64,000 nucleotides of DNA from Dicaeum eximium (taxonomy: Eukaryota; Chordata; Aves; Passeriformes; Dicaeidae). This document shows positions 1 to 13,241 of this stretch, in pieces; positions within the stretch are counted from its first letter, which is position 1, and every line of letters starts with the position of its first letter. The notes beneath the pieces are model-generated. The model saw only the letters and a program-made list of their open reading frames with translations, searched no databases and had not been told where the DNA came from. The stretch is taken from NCBI GenBank assembly GCA_013396995.1, contig VWZP01008598.1:711382-775381 (forward strand), written 5' to 3'. The translations under genes and the position numbers were made by a program.

Positions 1-3000
1 CAAAGTGGTCTTCATGAGATGTAGTTTACTTCATGCTGCCTCCTCTGGGCTGAGCAGTGCCTTGGGAAGGAGATCTTTCATCAGCCATTTTCCTGCCTCA
101 ATAACACGAGCACCCTCTCACTGTTCCCAAAAGTAGAAGCACCTCTTTCAGGAATAACTGGCATCTTTCCTATGTTTCTTTAAACACCTACATACCAATG
201 TAACTTTTGACTTGAAGAGCTTACAAAACTTGTCCTTCTGTGATCTTTAGTGACATTAGATAAGCACATTATCTAAATCACTTTCTTCTAAAACTGACAC
301 TTAAAAATAAATTAAAACACCCAGGAAACTTTTGTCATTATGCATGAGCGTGAGCAGTGTCCCTGTGGGGCTGGGGACCAACACCTGTCCCTGAGTCCCT
401 CTCAGCACAGCTTGCCTTGCAAGATGCAGAGGAGTCCAGCTTGAGACAACACCCAGCATCAGCTCAAATTCATCACAAGAAGAAGCACACTCCTTCTTTT
501 TAAAAATGAGGATCAGCATGAGATGAGGGATTGAATTGGGCAGCATATTACAAGTAGTTAGACAGTGAAGGGAAAGTAGGAAAACAGCTTTTTATTTCTA
601 TATCCAGCCTGAATCTCCCATGTTACAACTTGTCTCTCCCTCTCCCAGTGTGTACTGCTGTGAAAAGACTGGCCCTGTCCTCATTGTCTTCCCACAGGCT
701 CTTCCTAGGCATGGACCATCCCTGCTCCTCAGCATCCATTCATGGGGCAGGAGCTCCAGCCCTCACCACCTTGGGGCCTCTCCCAGATAACCAGAATGTT
801 TACATTCAAAAAACAGTATATAATAATTAGGAAAAAAGCTTGATCTGCATTTCCTTGTTTTTATATCCACATAGAGAGGTAGTTCCATATAGTCCTTCTT
901 GAAAAATTTTGTCTAGAGACTGTATTTTAAATCCCAGCATGCAAACATCTAAATCCAAAGACACAAAGGGCAGAAGCACTCTGTCAATACTTCTAAATCT
1001 ACTTCTCTAACACTTTTCCCCATTAGTGCTTGGCTGCCCTTGAAAGCATGAAGCTGCCATGGCACCTAAGATTATTTTAAAAAAAAAATCTCCTTTCGCA
1101 GCCAAATCCTATCAAAATTCCAAAACTTATTTTATCCTACATGACCCACTTCAGGAAGCTGGTTCTGGGTCTCATGAAGACCATATGGAGGAGGAGGAGG
1201 TAAAGACGTGAGGATTGGAGAGGCAGTCTTTCTGTCCAAAAGTTTCTGTCAGAGAGGTGGGCTCCACTGTCAAGTTCATTCTCATAGCACAGAGTTTCAG
1301 GGGTGTCCAGGTCTCCTGGCAGCTTTTGCTTCAGCTACTTAATATTTAACAAGTCATTAGGATTTGGAATGAACTACCTGCTGGGTAGGCAAATTACTTT
1401 AATAAGTTAAATTACTAACTTTAGTTAATTTATTTACTTTCACAAAAGGAAACATCTTAATATAATTTGCTGTTCTTGATTACATCGCGTTAAATAAATG
1501 AAGTAAACAAAATCACACATGCATATACAAATATCAGCTTTGAAAGACACTTTGCAAAATTTCCTGCAGCCCTGGAGCCAAGGATTCGAGCTTGCCATCA
1601 GGAAAGCTGTCAGATCATGAATGTGCTCAAAAGCCAGCTAAGGCTGCTGACCTACTTTTCTGGTCTCTTTCTGAAGCAAGCAGCAAATCCTCCCCTAAAC
1701 TCTCCCGACATCAAATATTTAGCAGTGGTTCCACACTGAGTACATTGATTTCAGGCTGGCCTGGGCATATATATGTACATAGCAGCTCCCAGTTTTCTCT
1801 GAGTAAAATTTGAGTATATTAGTATTTATTCTAGATTTAGGTGGACACTCAAGCACACATGTTGACCTTGACTGAAGAAATTAGTGGTTCCTTTATGAAG
1901 CAGTGCAATAAAGAGGGGGAGAAGGGTTGCTTATGCCCTTTCCTTGGTGTGGATGGGAGCAAGCTCTAGTCTAGTCCAGCCAAGGCAACAGGCATTTCTA
2001 AGACAAACTCTGGACATACTCAGGTGGTGGGTATTTGGTAGACTGCTCTAGGATTTTTGGAGGTCAGGTATAATAGTGTAAATTGACCTTTCTTAATAAA
2101 AAATTTATATATCTTACGTCTTCCTCTGCTACTTCTGGCACTGGAACACTAGTCTCCCTACAAAGTAAAACACAGTAAACAGCCTTGTACTCTATGTACA
2201 ATATCATATATAAGGGGTTAGGTAAGTTCACTGTACATCTGTATGTGCACTGCATGGTGTAATCTAAGGAAAATATGTGTAATGCCCAACATACTGCAAA
2301 TTTGAAACAAACCTACAAGCCCTATGTCTTGAAACAAGTTACTTTGGGCACTGCCTGAAGCATCTCAAGTGGGTTTCTATGGTCAAAGCAAGGATATCAC
2401 CTCTCTGTGAATTAGAGTTAGCATGGGAACCCAGACATCAATTTTTTGACATAATAGCCAGGGTCCAAAAACCAGCAGTGAGCCCAGATCAAACTGTGGT
2501 GCTTGAATGGAGAACATTTTCCTCCTGACAGGATGCTTGCATAATGCTATTAAGAATTCTTAATCTGTCATTATGAAAGGAATTATTGAATTTACAGTCT
2601 GTTAATGCCATATCCACTAGTCCCATGTTTGATCACTCTGCAGCCCTTTTGAAGAGAGAAAGCTTTTAACTTCTCTAATGGCTCCAGGGCTTACAGCACA
2701 GCATCATTTGCATTGAATGTCACGCTTATGTAATTCAAAAGGTTATTTTGTTGGAGTTGAAAAAGACCACTCAGAAGATAAGTAACCAAAAATGACAGTC
2801 TGCTCATGCAGACTGCAGCCCATGTGAATATTCTGTTACTATTTCTTCCTCTAAAAGCACTGTTTTCTTTATCTCTACTTTTTCTTTTGCACTGATGAAG
2901 ATGCAACTAACATGGGAAATGCAAAAGTATTAAATCAGTATTAAATAATTTACAGCTTTACTTGCTACAGCATCCATCTTAGTTGGGAGGAAAGTGAATT

Positions 3001-3270
3001 TTTACAATCATTTATGTTCAAAGCACTTCGCTGCATAAATATCGCAGAGGAAAAAAAATAACAATAAAGGCTTAAACACTGCCCCAAGGAGAGGGGATTG
3101 TACACATTATAGGCTCTGACAACTCTATGTGAATCATCATTATCTTCGCACTATGATATGCTATGGTGTGCTTAGAAATGTGGGCGATGCTTTGCGGAGG
3201 AGGGGGTACATGTCTGGGCGGGCGTCTCGGTGCTCACTGTGATAATCCCCTCTGCTTGCGCTCTTTGCAG
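1..3270 (+). other. AOAH: Intron of AOAH, 5' part of window
   Basis: No coding exon can be supported here. The region lies upstream of the penultimate AOAH exon, so it is read as AOAH intron. I looked for the preceding exon of the family (the lipase part ahead of the EPVDGFHP block) on the plus strand and did not find it, so it should lie to the left of the window. The open frames here are short, and their translations resemble no family I know. Confidence 0.6.
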
Positions 3271-3347
3271 CGGCCGAGGAGTGGCGCAGGATGGGAGGCG
3301 AGCCCTGGCAGCTGATCGAACCAGTCGATGGCTTCCACCCCAGCCAG
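3271..3347 (+). CDS. AOAH: AOAH penultimate coding exon (GDSL block V)
   Basis: The acceptor is a pyrimidine-rich tract ending TTTGCAG at 3264-3270 and the donor is GTAAAA from 3348. The exon enters with two bases completing a split codon, reads AEEWRRMGGEPWQLIEPV and continues DGFHPSQ, and leaves in phase 0. DGFH is the catalytic Asp-x-x-His block. The exon is markedly richer in GC than its flanks. Length is 77 nt. Confidence 0.92.
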
Positions 3348-6300
3348 GTAAAAACCTGGCCCCGGGAGATGGGCGGGAGCATGTGGGATTCCAGCGCCTA
3401 TTGCTGCCCTAGGCATCCAGCTGGCATGCCACAGGGATGCACATTCGGGGAATCAGTCTATTTTAAAGGAGAGTCATAGAATCATTTAGGTTGGAAAGAC
3501 CTCCAAGATCATGGAGGCCAACCATTAACCTGACACTGACAGGTCCACCAGTAAACCCTGTCCCAAAGTAGCACATGTTAAATACCTCCAGGGATACCTC
3601 CAGCCACTTCCCTTGGCAGCCTGTTCCAATGCTTGGCAACCCTTTCCCTGAAATTTTTCCTAATATCCAATCTAACCCCTCTCCAGTGCAGTTTGAGGCC
3701 ATTTCCTTATGTCCTATTAATTGTTTCATGGAAGAAGAAACCAACCCCCACCTCATCTTTTTAGGTTGTAGACAGCACTAAGATCTCCCTTCAGCCTCTT
3801 TTTCTCCTGGCTAAAAACTTCTGTTCCCTCAGCTGCTCCTCAATAAGTTTTGTGCTCCAAACCCTTCCCCAGCTCTGTTGCCCTTCTCTGGAGAAGCTCC
3901 AGCACCTCAACATCTTTCTTGTTGAGAGGGGCCCAAAACTGACCACTGGATTTGAGCTGCAGCCTCACAAGTGCTGAGTATAGGTGGACAATCACTGCCC
4001 TAGCCTTGCTGGCCACACCATTGCTGATACAAGCCAGGGTGCCTTCTTTGGTCAATCAAAACGATGGCTGTAGCCTCAGAGCCAATACATCTGATATTTC
4101 TGATGGCTGCACTCTGCTCTGACTCCTGCAATGTCTTCTGCCTCTTTCCCTCACTAACCAGTATCATGGCCAAACAGGTCTTAAAGCACAAAAACTGATC
4201 CTTGCCACTTAGGCTGGCTAGCTGCCTGCCCAAACACCTGTGGGAGTTTTGCAGGATCAGGACAGTAAGGCAGCATTGCAGAAACCAGACAGGTCCCCTC
4301 CAGCCGTGCTGCCGCCCTGCAGCCTCTGAGGGTGCAGGTTTGCCTGTCACAGTCTGGAACAAAGATTCTTTTTGATTTATACATTTAAATTGCTTATGCT
4401 CAGCAGCTACATATTATTATATTTTCACTTGCTTGTTGGCCTCCTAGGACAGGTGGAAGGAGAAGGTTTGCAGTCTGTTTATTACAGAAATAAACAATAG
4501 GGACGGAGAAGCAGTTGCTCCCCTGTAGGTCCTTGCTTGGGTTTGATAATCTAGTGTGAGGTTGCCTGGTTCCCACCATGCTCACTTCAAATTAGTTTTT
4601 TCCAACCATGTAAAACACATGGAGAGACCATGTTCTGCAGTCAGCTGCAAACAAAGCCAGTTGGTTTTCTATAAATTTCCTTTTCCTATACATACATGTG
4701 CAGAGCAAAGCAGCAGTCTCCTTTGCAAGCAAACCCCACCACAATGCCCAGCCACTGGCAGTGCCACTTGGTAGCTCCCCCCACTCAGAATCATGGGAGG
4801 ATTTTATGGGCCAGTTTTATGTTGTGAGATAAACACACGCCCTGCATGTGTTGACTCCAACAACCCCATCTCCATCTGATCCAATGTGATGCTGCTTTCC
4901 ATCTGGGAAAGAGCAGTCAGTGGAGAAGTACTTCAACAGGAGTGAGTTGCAAGCACTGATGGATTCCAGGATTTCACCACCGACTGTTCTGTCAATTAAG
5001 CTAGGGGAGACCTGCAGGGCGAAGTTCAAAGGCAAAATAGGTGCTTTAGGTGCTATCTTTTACACCCATATTAGTCTCTCAGGGAGATACAGTGCCTTGC
5101 TTAGCCTTGTCAAATTCAAAGAGCCTCATATTTGAAGAGGGACTCCTACACAGCAGAAATTCCTGCCTGTCCACCATAAACGTACCAGGAGATAGCTGCA
5201 TGAAAGAATGAACGCACAGCCTGGGGATGTGGAGAAAGTGTGCCTTGATTTTTTGCTGCAGGTCTTTTGCAAGGAAGCAATTAGAGAAAACCTGGCAAAT
5301 GAAATGAGAGTGAAAACAGTGATGAAGCAAACCCAATTCCCAACCCTGCCATCAGGGGAAACTGCAATACGAAGTCTGGAGTGCAATGGAAACTTTTGCA
5401 TTATTTTCCTGTCTTTCCCTGGCCTAAGGCTGGCCTGGGGTTCCTTATAACCCCCCAGCACTAGGCCACAGTGGGGCCAGGCTTGTCATATCACAAGTTT
5501 TCATTCAGCCTCCTGCCCACATCCTGTATCCCACCAGCAGCTGCAAGGTAGCGCAGAGTTGGAGGCAGCAAATATTTAACAGATCCTTCCTAAGCCACAA
5601 GAAAATTACAAAAGGACATTGAAGGGCATTTACAAACCTGCTTGCAGCCCCCAGAGTGCTGAGCTACAGGATGCAGTCAAGCACTGTTGTATTTCACTCC
5701 CTCTGGACCTGGCATCCTGCAGTGGTTATGATCTCTCCCTCCTGCTGTTAGGATGACGTTAATGTTTTTGTAGGGACATTTTCCCTTACAATCAAGGTGC
5801 CAGCTGTAGATATGCCTCCCTTCAAGTGAGTTATTGTCCTCCTAGGTTTTATTAATTAGCTTTATCCAAACATCCACCATTGTAAATCCATTTTTCTTTT
5901 CCTTTAGAGAAGTCTGTTATCAACATACCAGTGTTTGGACTGAGACGTAGGGGAAGGGTGAGCAGAGACTGCTGTTTTAGAGTATTTTTAAGGTCGATGA
6001 TAAACAATTCACTCACTCCTCATACAAGTTTTATTTAAAGTTTACTTTCTCCTGACATGAATGCCTCTGGCCAGGTATGGTTTTTGTAGCATACACAGCT
6101 GCCTAGTGGGAGAGGATTGATTCCATGCAGCTTGTCAAGTGAACAGAGGCTCCTACTTCCATCCCTGCAGCTATTCCCCACACCTCACAGGCAGCTTGAT
6201 AAATACAACAGATAAGATAGCTAGCCAGCACATTTCTGCTGAATTTTCCTTTTGTAGATATTGAAGCACCTGACAAATATTTCCCAATTTTTGGATTGAG

Positions 6301-9300
6301 AAGCACTCCAAGGAAAGCATAAACATCTTAGCTCGTGCCTCCAATGCAAAGAAATTTTGAAGTTTGAGATGAGGGAACCACTCTCTGTGCCCCTTTTAAG
6401 CCAAGGTTGAACTAGCAACTGTGATCACTAGGTGATCCCTAATCACTGTGGTACAGCAATAGGCAGGATAAGCTAGTGTCTGTTGTCAGCCCCTGAATTT
6501 CACCTGCTGTTTATCCACTGTGTCTTTAATTAAAAAAAAAATATATATATCTGCTGGTATAAACATGGCAGAAGCAGGTGTCAGCACATATATCCAGGAG
6601 TCCAGAGGTCCAAACATTCTGAAGGGATGTGGGAGGGAACTGATCCTTTCTAACTAAAGCTTGCATACCTTACAAGGAGAAGGAAAAGCAAATAAGAAAA
6701 AAAGCCACACTTGCCCTGTCAATCAGAGCTAGTGCAGTTTTTCATGCATTGGAGAAAGGCTAGGTCAGGTACTCAGGCAAGAAAAACTAGCCCCCATGGT
6801 CCCCACACCAGGCAATATTTTATATGAAAAAATTGTGAGAGATGGGATAAACACCAAGTACCAATTTGTTGAGCTGGGCCCAGAACCACATTCCCTCCCT
6901 GTAAATTTCTTGCAGGAAAAGGGTTTTCCTGCATTTTTTTTTAAAGTTGCAAAACAGGAGGGAGCAAACAAAACTCTCATAATTGGCATAACTGCATTCC
7001 AGTAAAGTTTCAAAGCAAAAATTTGCCTCCATATAGTTTTTTCCAAAACATGCAGCTCAGGATGGAGATGGAGGAAATTCACACTATTTACTTTCAACAT
7101 CTAAAAGCAAAGTGATTCACTCAGTCTTCCCAAGTTCCCTCTAGAGCTGTTTTTGAAACGCCATTCCTCAAAGTCTGACTTGGTTGTCCTTGGAAAAAAT
7201 CTCTCTCTTCCCAGTGACTATAGAGGGAGCCCAGGGATTTTCTTCAGCATCTCCTCCTTACTACAAAATTTCACTGCAAATCCTTGTGGGTGCTAGATGG
7301 CTTCAAGGACACCACTTCCCTCTAGAACAGTCGATCGCTTTGTTTGGATGACAGAGCCATGCATTTCAACAGGATCCCGCATAAACACCTTCATTTCTTG
7401 CTTTTATGTTTCCAGGGAGAATGCATAAGCCCTGAGCACCACAAACTGGAACCTGAGATGCTTGGAAAATTCTTAATGTTTATGTACAGGCAGGAAAGCA
7501 CAGCTTGAGTGTGATTAGCTTCTCCCTTTTTCTTCCTTAAGTCATAGCAAAGCACGTTCCAACCAGAAATAAAGAGGAAAAGCTGAAGCGATGCATATCA
7601 GATGAGTTGGGTATTTACACTTTGCTGAGAATCATGCCTATCACCTGTTTGGTGCAGAAGGTGAAAACAGATAGTGAGAAGCTGCTGAAAAATCACAGCT
7701 GCCTCTGAGTTGCAGTCACCCAGCGCTCTATTAATGCGTAATACTTCCATTTAAAAACTTTATTAGGGGTTATCATCTTCACAACAACAAAAAAAAGAAA
7801 AAAATTGCAAAGCTTATAAAAATTATACGATGTCTCAAAGTACAAGAATTTTGGAATTTAAAAAAGACCTGCAAGAAAGGAATTTCCATAGTCACAAACC
7901 CTTCTCTGTGCTAAAATACTCATCCAGAATTAATTATTGAAATCATCAGGATGTCAAGAAATTATGTGTGCACAGAACCTAATTTAATTTAGGGCAGTCT
8001 AAGTGTGTATACCTTAAATTAAAGTCAGCATTAGTCTGAACACTGTACAGCATACCTCCAGTGTAAAGGGTGTACCATGCAAAGACACTAGGGGTTTTTT
8101 AAACCACCCACCCAATCAATCAATTAACAAACCCCACCTATCCTGCTAAAAAAACACATGGAAGGCTTAGGGAGGTTCGTGAAGGAGGTCTGGAGACTAC
8201 CATGCCAGAATGGACCATTCTGACAGGGATGAGTCTTAGCCCCCTGACTGCCATAGGGGTGTCCCAGAATAATGTTTGGTCACAATAGAAACTGCAACCA
8301 AGAGAAAACTCCCCAACAAACAACTCTCCACTATCCCTCTTCGCTGGGTGGGAATTCCTTCATTAGCTTGACAAGACTTTGAGTGACCAGAGTCTAAGAG
8401 CCTCCACCCCACAAATGTAACTCTTTGTACATGAGCCTTTAAATAAAGGATTTTTGTCTTCCAGCCCATCATTACAGTTTCTTTTAAACACAGGATTAAA
8501 GAAGTAGCACATAAAAATTCCCCTCAAGCTCCAGTATCTTCCCAAACTCCAAAACAGTACTCAAATAGTTTGATTTCATAAACCCACCTTGGCCCTTAAA
8601 AAAAAAAAAAGCTTTGTTAGACTTATTTAAACGTCATAATTGCAATCAATATCAGTGTGTTGAAAAGTTTGGGTTGAAAAGAAAGTTCCCATATAGGCCA
8701 AATATTACTGCAGGTCAGGAGTATAATAAAAATGCCTTAGGATGTAAAAACTTGGACAAGGGAGACTCAGGCTTTTCTCTCTGTCCCTTTCTGCTGTTAC
8801 TGATGTTTTTCACCTTGGCAATACAGCAGATAACATTTCTCTTTGGTACATAACTTCTAGGGCAAAAAACTCTGTGAAAGCTGGAGGGAGACTGATATTG
8901 AAGAGAAAAGCTATTCTACCATTTCTGCAGGTCTCATGGGAAAAAAACTCTGAAGACAACCCAGTATCAGGTGCAAATGCAGAGCATCAGACACAGTTAG
9001 TTACAAAACTAGAAATAATTGGGCCTTTTTTTCCTCAACACCTATGGTTTCTTCCCAGGAGAGCACAGAGAACATTTATTAGAAGTACCAAAGGCATTTG
9101 GGAGCATGAATTCCGTTGGACTTGCAAGAGTTTTCTGCATTATACCCAGGCGGTGCTTTTGACATACTTTCAAAATGTTTCACGGGGGAAAAAAAAAAAT
9201 CAGACTTCAGGGCTTTTAAATAGTAGGTTATGGACTAGACACCATAGACATCTGAAAATGGTTGGAGACAGACTATCATTATTAGACAAATTACAGGGAG

Positions 9301-9640
9301 TTTCAGATATATGGCACTCACCCTATTTTCACTGTTCAGAAGGATTTTGCCCTGCTCAAGGAGATGGAATGGGGTATTACCTTTGGTTAGCGGTTACAGT
9401 CCATGATTATACTGGGCAGTCTGCCTTATGGTGGGGTCTTCTAAACTCTGGCATGACATGACTGGCATGACATGACAGGCACAAGAAATTGATAGCATTT
9501 GTGGTTTGCAGATTGCTGCAGCCCTTGGAACAGGCATTACCTGGCAGAAGGCTCTACATGAGTGGCCTCAAGTGCTTGGCAAGGAAAATCCATTCAACGA
9601 CCAGATTGAAGCCATATTCAAAGATCAAGGCGGACACTGA
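3271..9640 (+). CDS. AOAH: Acyloxyacyl hydrolase, last two coding exons (gene partial at 5')
   Basis: AOAH is a secreted/lysosomal GDSL-type lipase that removes the secondary acyl chains from lipid A and so inactivates bacterial lipopolysaccharide. Two exons are in the window, joined as 3271-3347 and 9512-9640 with a phase-0 junction. The first encodes GGEPWQLIEPVDGFHPSQ, containing the DxxH block that supplies the catalytic Asp and His of GDSL enzymes. The second encodes the C-terminus WPQVLGKENPFNDQIEAIF and ends KDQGGH before the stop. Both match the C-terminus of vertebrate AOAH closely. The N-terminal saposin-like part and the catalytic serine are outside the window. The gene faces ANLN tail to tail. 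No break is visible in the part seen. Confidence 0.93.
3474..4050 (-). mobile_element. CR1 LINE fragment, 3' end
   Basis: Read on the plus strand, this begins TCATAGAATCA and continues with GGTTGGAAAGACCTCCAAGATC and further typical CR1 phrases (GCCTGTTCCAATGCTTGGCA, TTGCCCTTCTCTGGAGAAGC, GCTGGCCACACCATTGCTGA). This is the reverse complement of a CR1 3' region, so the element runs on the minus strand with its 3' end at about 3474. It is 5'-truncated, as most CR1 copies are, and carries no intact reverse transcriptase frame. The far end near 4050 is approximate. It lies antisense within the last AOAH intron. Confidence 0.85.
9449..9476 (+). repeat. Two perfect 14-bp tandem copies before the AOAH terminal exon
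   Basis: TGGCATGACATGAC occurs twice head to tail. The second copy ends 35 bases before the AOAH terminal exon, the zone where a branch point would normally lie. The repeated TGACATGAC could therefore duplicate a branch-point-like sequence; this is inference. Confidence 0.8.
9512..9640 (+). CDS. AOAH: AOAH terminal coding exon
   Basis: The acceptor is TTTGCAG ending at 9511. The 129 nt encode 42 residues and a TGA stop at 9638-9640. The sequence runs IAAALGTGITWQKALHEWPQ and then VLGKENPFNDQIEAIFKDQG before the final GH. The C-terminal half is almost unchanged from other vertebrate AOAH proteins, while the first ten residues differ from the human LLLLADHFWKK stretch. Confidence 0.94.
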   Translation: MAAALGTGITWQKALHEWPQVLGKENPFNDQIEAIFKDQGGH

Positions 9641-9832
9641 CTTCTGAACTGCTGGAACCCTCACGCGATTTATGGTGGCACTTCCACGAGTCAAGATGAT
9701 TAAAGACACACACAAAAAAGGGGGGAAAGGAAGTTATCAGAGCCAGTAGCAGTGGACATAACACAAGAGCATTCTTTTCAGTTTGCATCTCACCTGCAGA
9801 AGTAGGCTGTACTTTTTCTGTGGAGCTAAAAA

Positions 9833-9838
9833 AATAAA
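9833..9838 (+). promoter_or_regulatory. AOAH: Candidate AOAH polyadenylation signal
   Basis: This is the first AATAAA on the plus strand after the AOAH stop, 193 bases downstream. An ATTAAA at 10091-10096 is a possible second, longer end. Neither choice can be settled without transcript data. Confidence 0.5.
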
Positions 9839-12800
9839 AATCAAAGGATAGCTGCCAGCTAGACCATCTATTGTACCAATTTCAAAATCCGTATTTCTTT
9901 TTTCCATATATAGCAAACTCCTATCCCACCTATTTTTTTCTCCTTTTGCAGAACATTTCTAGGCTTTCTATTTGTAGTGTTTTAACAGTTAATCTGTTCC
10001 CAAAAGGAGGTGGTGGGGGACCCCAAACTCATTATGTTGCTATAAATTGTGTGTATGTAATTGCCTTGACTGTCAATACATTATTTGTTTATTAAAGCTA
10101 TTTGCTGATTAAAGTGTGCCAGGAATAACAAGGCACTACAATTTTGATGTGCCTGGCAGCATCAGCTCGGGCTGACCGAGCACAGGTTCTCTTCCCCCAT
10201 TAATAAGATATTAAGTTGACAACACTTCGTGTATTTAAAGCAAGTTGCTTTTTCAACCTGTAACATATCTTTGCTTTTTTTCTACCTAAGAAATATAATA
10301 TGCCCAGTCCTATGTCTTTTACAGACATGGCTGAGGGAATTACTGAAAATACTGGGCAACCCTTACTTCATAGCCAGACTTGAAGATGGAGAATTACTGG
10401 GTTTTTTTCACCAGTTTGTCCAATGCTCTTAGCAAAATAATTAAGTATTTAAAACTTAGAGACAGTTCTACCCTACATGCAGCCTTACTAATGATGGACA
10501 GATCAGAGAGCATAAAATGGCATTAATTATGGGTGGAAAAGAACCGGTAAATAGAAAGCATTAACATGACATGACTAAAACCCACCCCACAGAGTGGTAG
10601 AGTTCCTCTGCTCCTTGCTCTGGGCACAGCCCTTGCACAAGGCTGTGTCACACATGAGGCAGCTCTTGCACTGTGGTCCAAACCCAAGGGTAGGGCCTGG
10701 CTGTAGGACATGCACCCACACAGCATTTTGAACAGGCAGGGGATGACTTTGCTAATACTATTTTGACTGAAGTATGTATTATTGCTTTCCTAGATCCTGA
10801 TTATTTTTATAGAGTACAGTCAATGTTGGGTCTTTTATTAAGATATTAAGATAGAAATTCCTTTGGGATGACTGCTAACACTTAAGTAAACATTCAAGTC
10901 ACCTACTTTAGGAAACCAGAAAGGAATACATTCCTTAATTGAATGATACTTGTTAATAAGGCCATTTATTCAAGGCATTTAGACGTTACCAAAACATCCA
11001 GTCTCCCAAGGAACAGTTTCAACTCCAGAGAGGAATGCCTGGGGAAGACTATTTAGCATTAGGGGCAATTAGAAGGAAATCTCCATGCTTCCTATAGAAA
11101 TTCTCTTGAAACAACCTAAGATTCCATGCACCATGGCCAGGTAAAGCACCTCCTATTTTTGTATTACCTATTCCGAACTCTTATCTTTCATTAAGTACAA
11201 CACAAGGACAGAAACAAGTGCATCCACATGTTTTTACTACAGCCCAAGTACAGCACAGGCAATAATTACAGAATATCAGATTATTTTCTCTACATCAACA
11301 CACAGAAGTGTAGCAATTAAAAGGGGGAAGGGAGTCATGTTTGGAAGCCTAATTTTCAAGGCAATTTCATTGCAAATTATTGTATTTCATTTGAGGTTGG
11401 GATTTAATAACATCAATTAGGAGTTTTACAAAGTAGTAAAACTAAAATTTCCTCAGCTAAAATAAGCTTCATTGCCCAGAGGAAAGCATTTTTCTCTTAG
11501 AGGCTTTCTTACTTGTGAGCTTAATGAATTTCTGAAAAATGGGGGAAAAAAAAAGGTTTCTTATAAAATAAGAACATCTTTTCAAAGACAACCTGAAACC
11601 TCCATAGCCAAATCCCAAAGCAAAGTCCTCTCAAAGGTTTGCCCAGTACAATTGCTCCATGCTGGATACAGGGTCTCTGAGAGACACCAAAGAATGGGCT
11701 TGCTCCTGTCTTAAGGCACACAGCGCAAAGCACATGCCCTTGTGCCTCAAGGTGAGCTCTGCACCTCCAAACCCGGCTGCATGCAGAAACCTGATACGTA
11801 ACTAATGCAGTAACTATCTATCTGTAAAGAAAGATGAATTTTGGGACTATTAAGCCATCAGCTTTTACAATCACTATGTCTCTCTATTATTTCAAATGCA
11901 AAAAACAGCTCAAGATCTGCACCCCCAACCATCAATCACTTACCCATAACCACTCTAAAAATACATGTCCTGTATTTAAAAAACACTGCTGAAAAAGCTT
12001 ACTTATGCTAAAGCAGTGACAAACTGTGAATTCTAGTCTATTCCATCAGGTTAACTGTCTACTGGTGGTTAGATTGGTTGAAGCTGAAAAATGCACGGGG
12101 AAAAAAGAAACAGGAAAAAAGGTTTCTCTTGGAAAGCTAATTATAATTCCATGTAATTCAAAGTTTATTAGCAGTATTTAGTTCTAGAAGGAATGGTCTG
12201 TCAAGGTCTTTTTTTGGGGAGAGTCAGAGCATATGAATGAATATAGAAGGGATTATGTCACTAGCTGGGTCCAGCACACTGCACATGTGAAGGTTCTCTT
12301 GACATTACTCTGCAAACTGCTTTTACAAAACTTAAAGCTTTGCTTGAAATCAGACAGTAGGAATGCTTTTTGAGGTACAGAACATCTAAACCTACTTGAA
12401 GCTATTTGAATTCACACAGTCTGAACTCTTCACAAAGAATCTGCTTCAAACCAGAAAAGCTACGTAACCATTGTTGTGAACTTTCTCCGCAAAGCCTTAA
12501 AAGAGCAGAGGAATATGGGAGGGAAGGAGGCAGCACCCAGCAGTGCCAGCCAGGAAAGCCATAAGCACAGGCTTCCAAGCTAAGCTTGCATCCCACGCTT
12601 CTGGTGGCTGCAGGAGCCCATGTCCTCACCACTCATAGCTTGTGCCCAGAAGTCACCCCACAGATCAGCTGTTCTAACTTAACAACACCTTTTGCACTTA
12701 CTATCTTTTCCTTCATGAGGATAATTTCTGCTTGGGCACTGAACAAACCCAGATTGGTTTCTACAAGGGATAGTAGTCCAATTAGCTTAAATAAAAGTGT

Positions 12801-13235
12801 TCTCTTGAATATCATCCAGTTCTGTTCTTAACACCTTTCTGTGGACTTATTTCATAAATCAAAAATTAATGATTTTTAACACTCACTTGGGAGTTTAAGA
12901 AGACTGCCTACCACACATCCACTGCTGAAATTTGTTCTTGCACTGTCCATGTTGTGTTATTCTGGTGCCATGTCTCTGTCACAAGAAAAGAAAAAAAAAC
13001 ATCTCTCCTCTTCATATTTGATGAGCTGCTGCACACGGACAATCTGGCCTTCCACTACAAAACTCAGCTAGCTACAATCCCAAGGCTTCACATTTATCAA
13101 GTGGAATTCTGGGATACTTGTACAGAATAGAATCCTTCCTTAAACACTGTGTGGAGTCCAGCTTTTCTTCAGCCTACAAATTTGTATCTCAAATACATAG
13201 ATGGCATTATGAAAAAAGCAGGAAGGGTTTTACTT
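9839..13235. other. Tail-to-tail spacer between AOAH and ANLN
   Basis: AT-rich DNA with no coding exon, RNA gene or clear interspersed element that I could recognise. Part of the left end could belong to a long AOAH 3' UTR if the signal at 10091 is used. Confidence 0.6.
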
Positions 13236-13241
13236 TTTATT
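13236..13241 (-). promoter_or_regulatory. ANLN: Candidate ANLN polyadenylation signal
   Basis: TTTATT on the plus strand is AATAAA in the ANLN direction. I saw no earlier AATAAA or ATTAAA between the stop codon at 14483 and here, which gives a 3' UTR of roughly 1.2 kb. Confidence 0.55.

Larger units (their letters stand above)
3348..9511 (+). other. AOAH: Last intron of AOAH
   Basis: This 6.2 kb intron separates the DGFHP exon from the terminal exon. It holds an antisense CR1 copy near its 5' end, short A-runs (for example 8600-8612) and a 14-bp tandem duplication just before its acceptor. A 196-codon open stretch at 8874-9461 has no early ATG and no recognisable similarity. Nothing else functional was recognised. 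Confidence 0.8.

Noticed and set aside
4051..4360. Extension of the CR1 copy at 3474 further right
   Set aside because: Recognisable CR1 phrases stop near 4050; beyond that I could not tell CR1 from unique sequence.
8874..9461. The longest open stretch in the window that belongs to no recognised gene (195 residues, plus strand)
   Set aside because: It opens at GTG, the first ATG is late in the frame, the product resembles no family, and it crosses an A-run typical of noncoding DNA. Treated as intronic chance.
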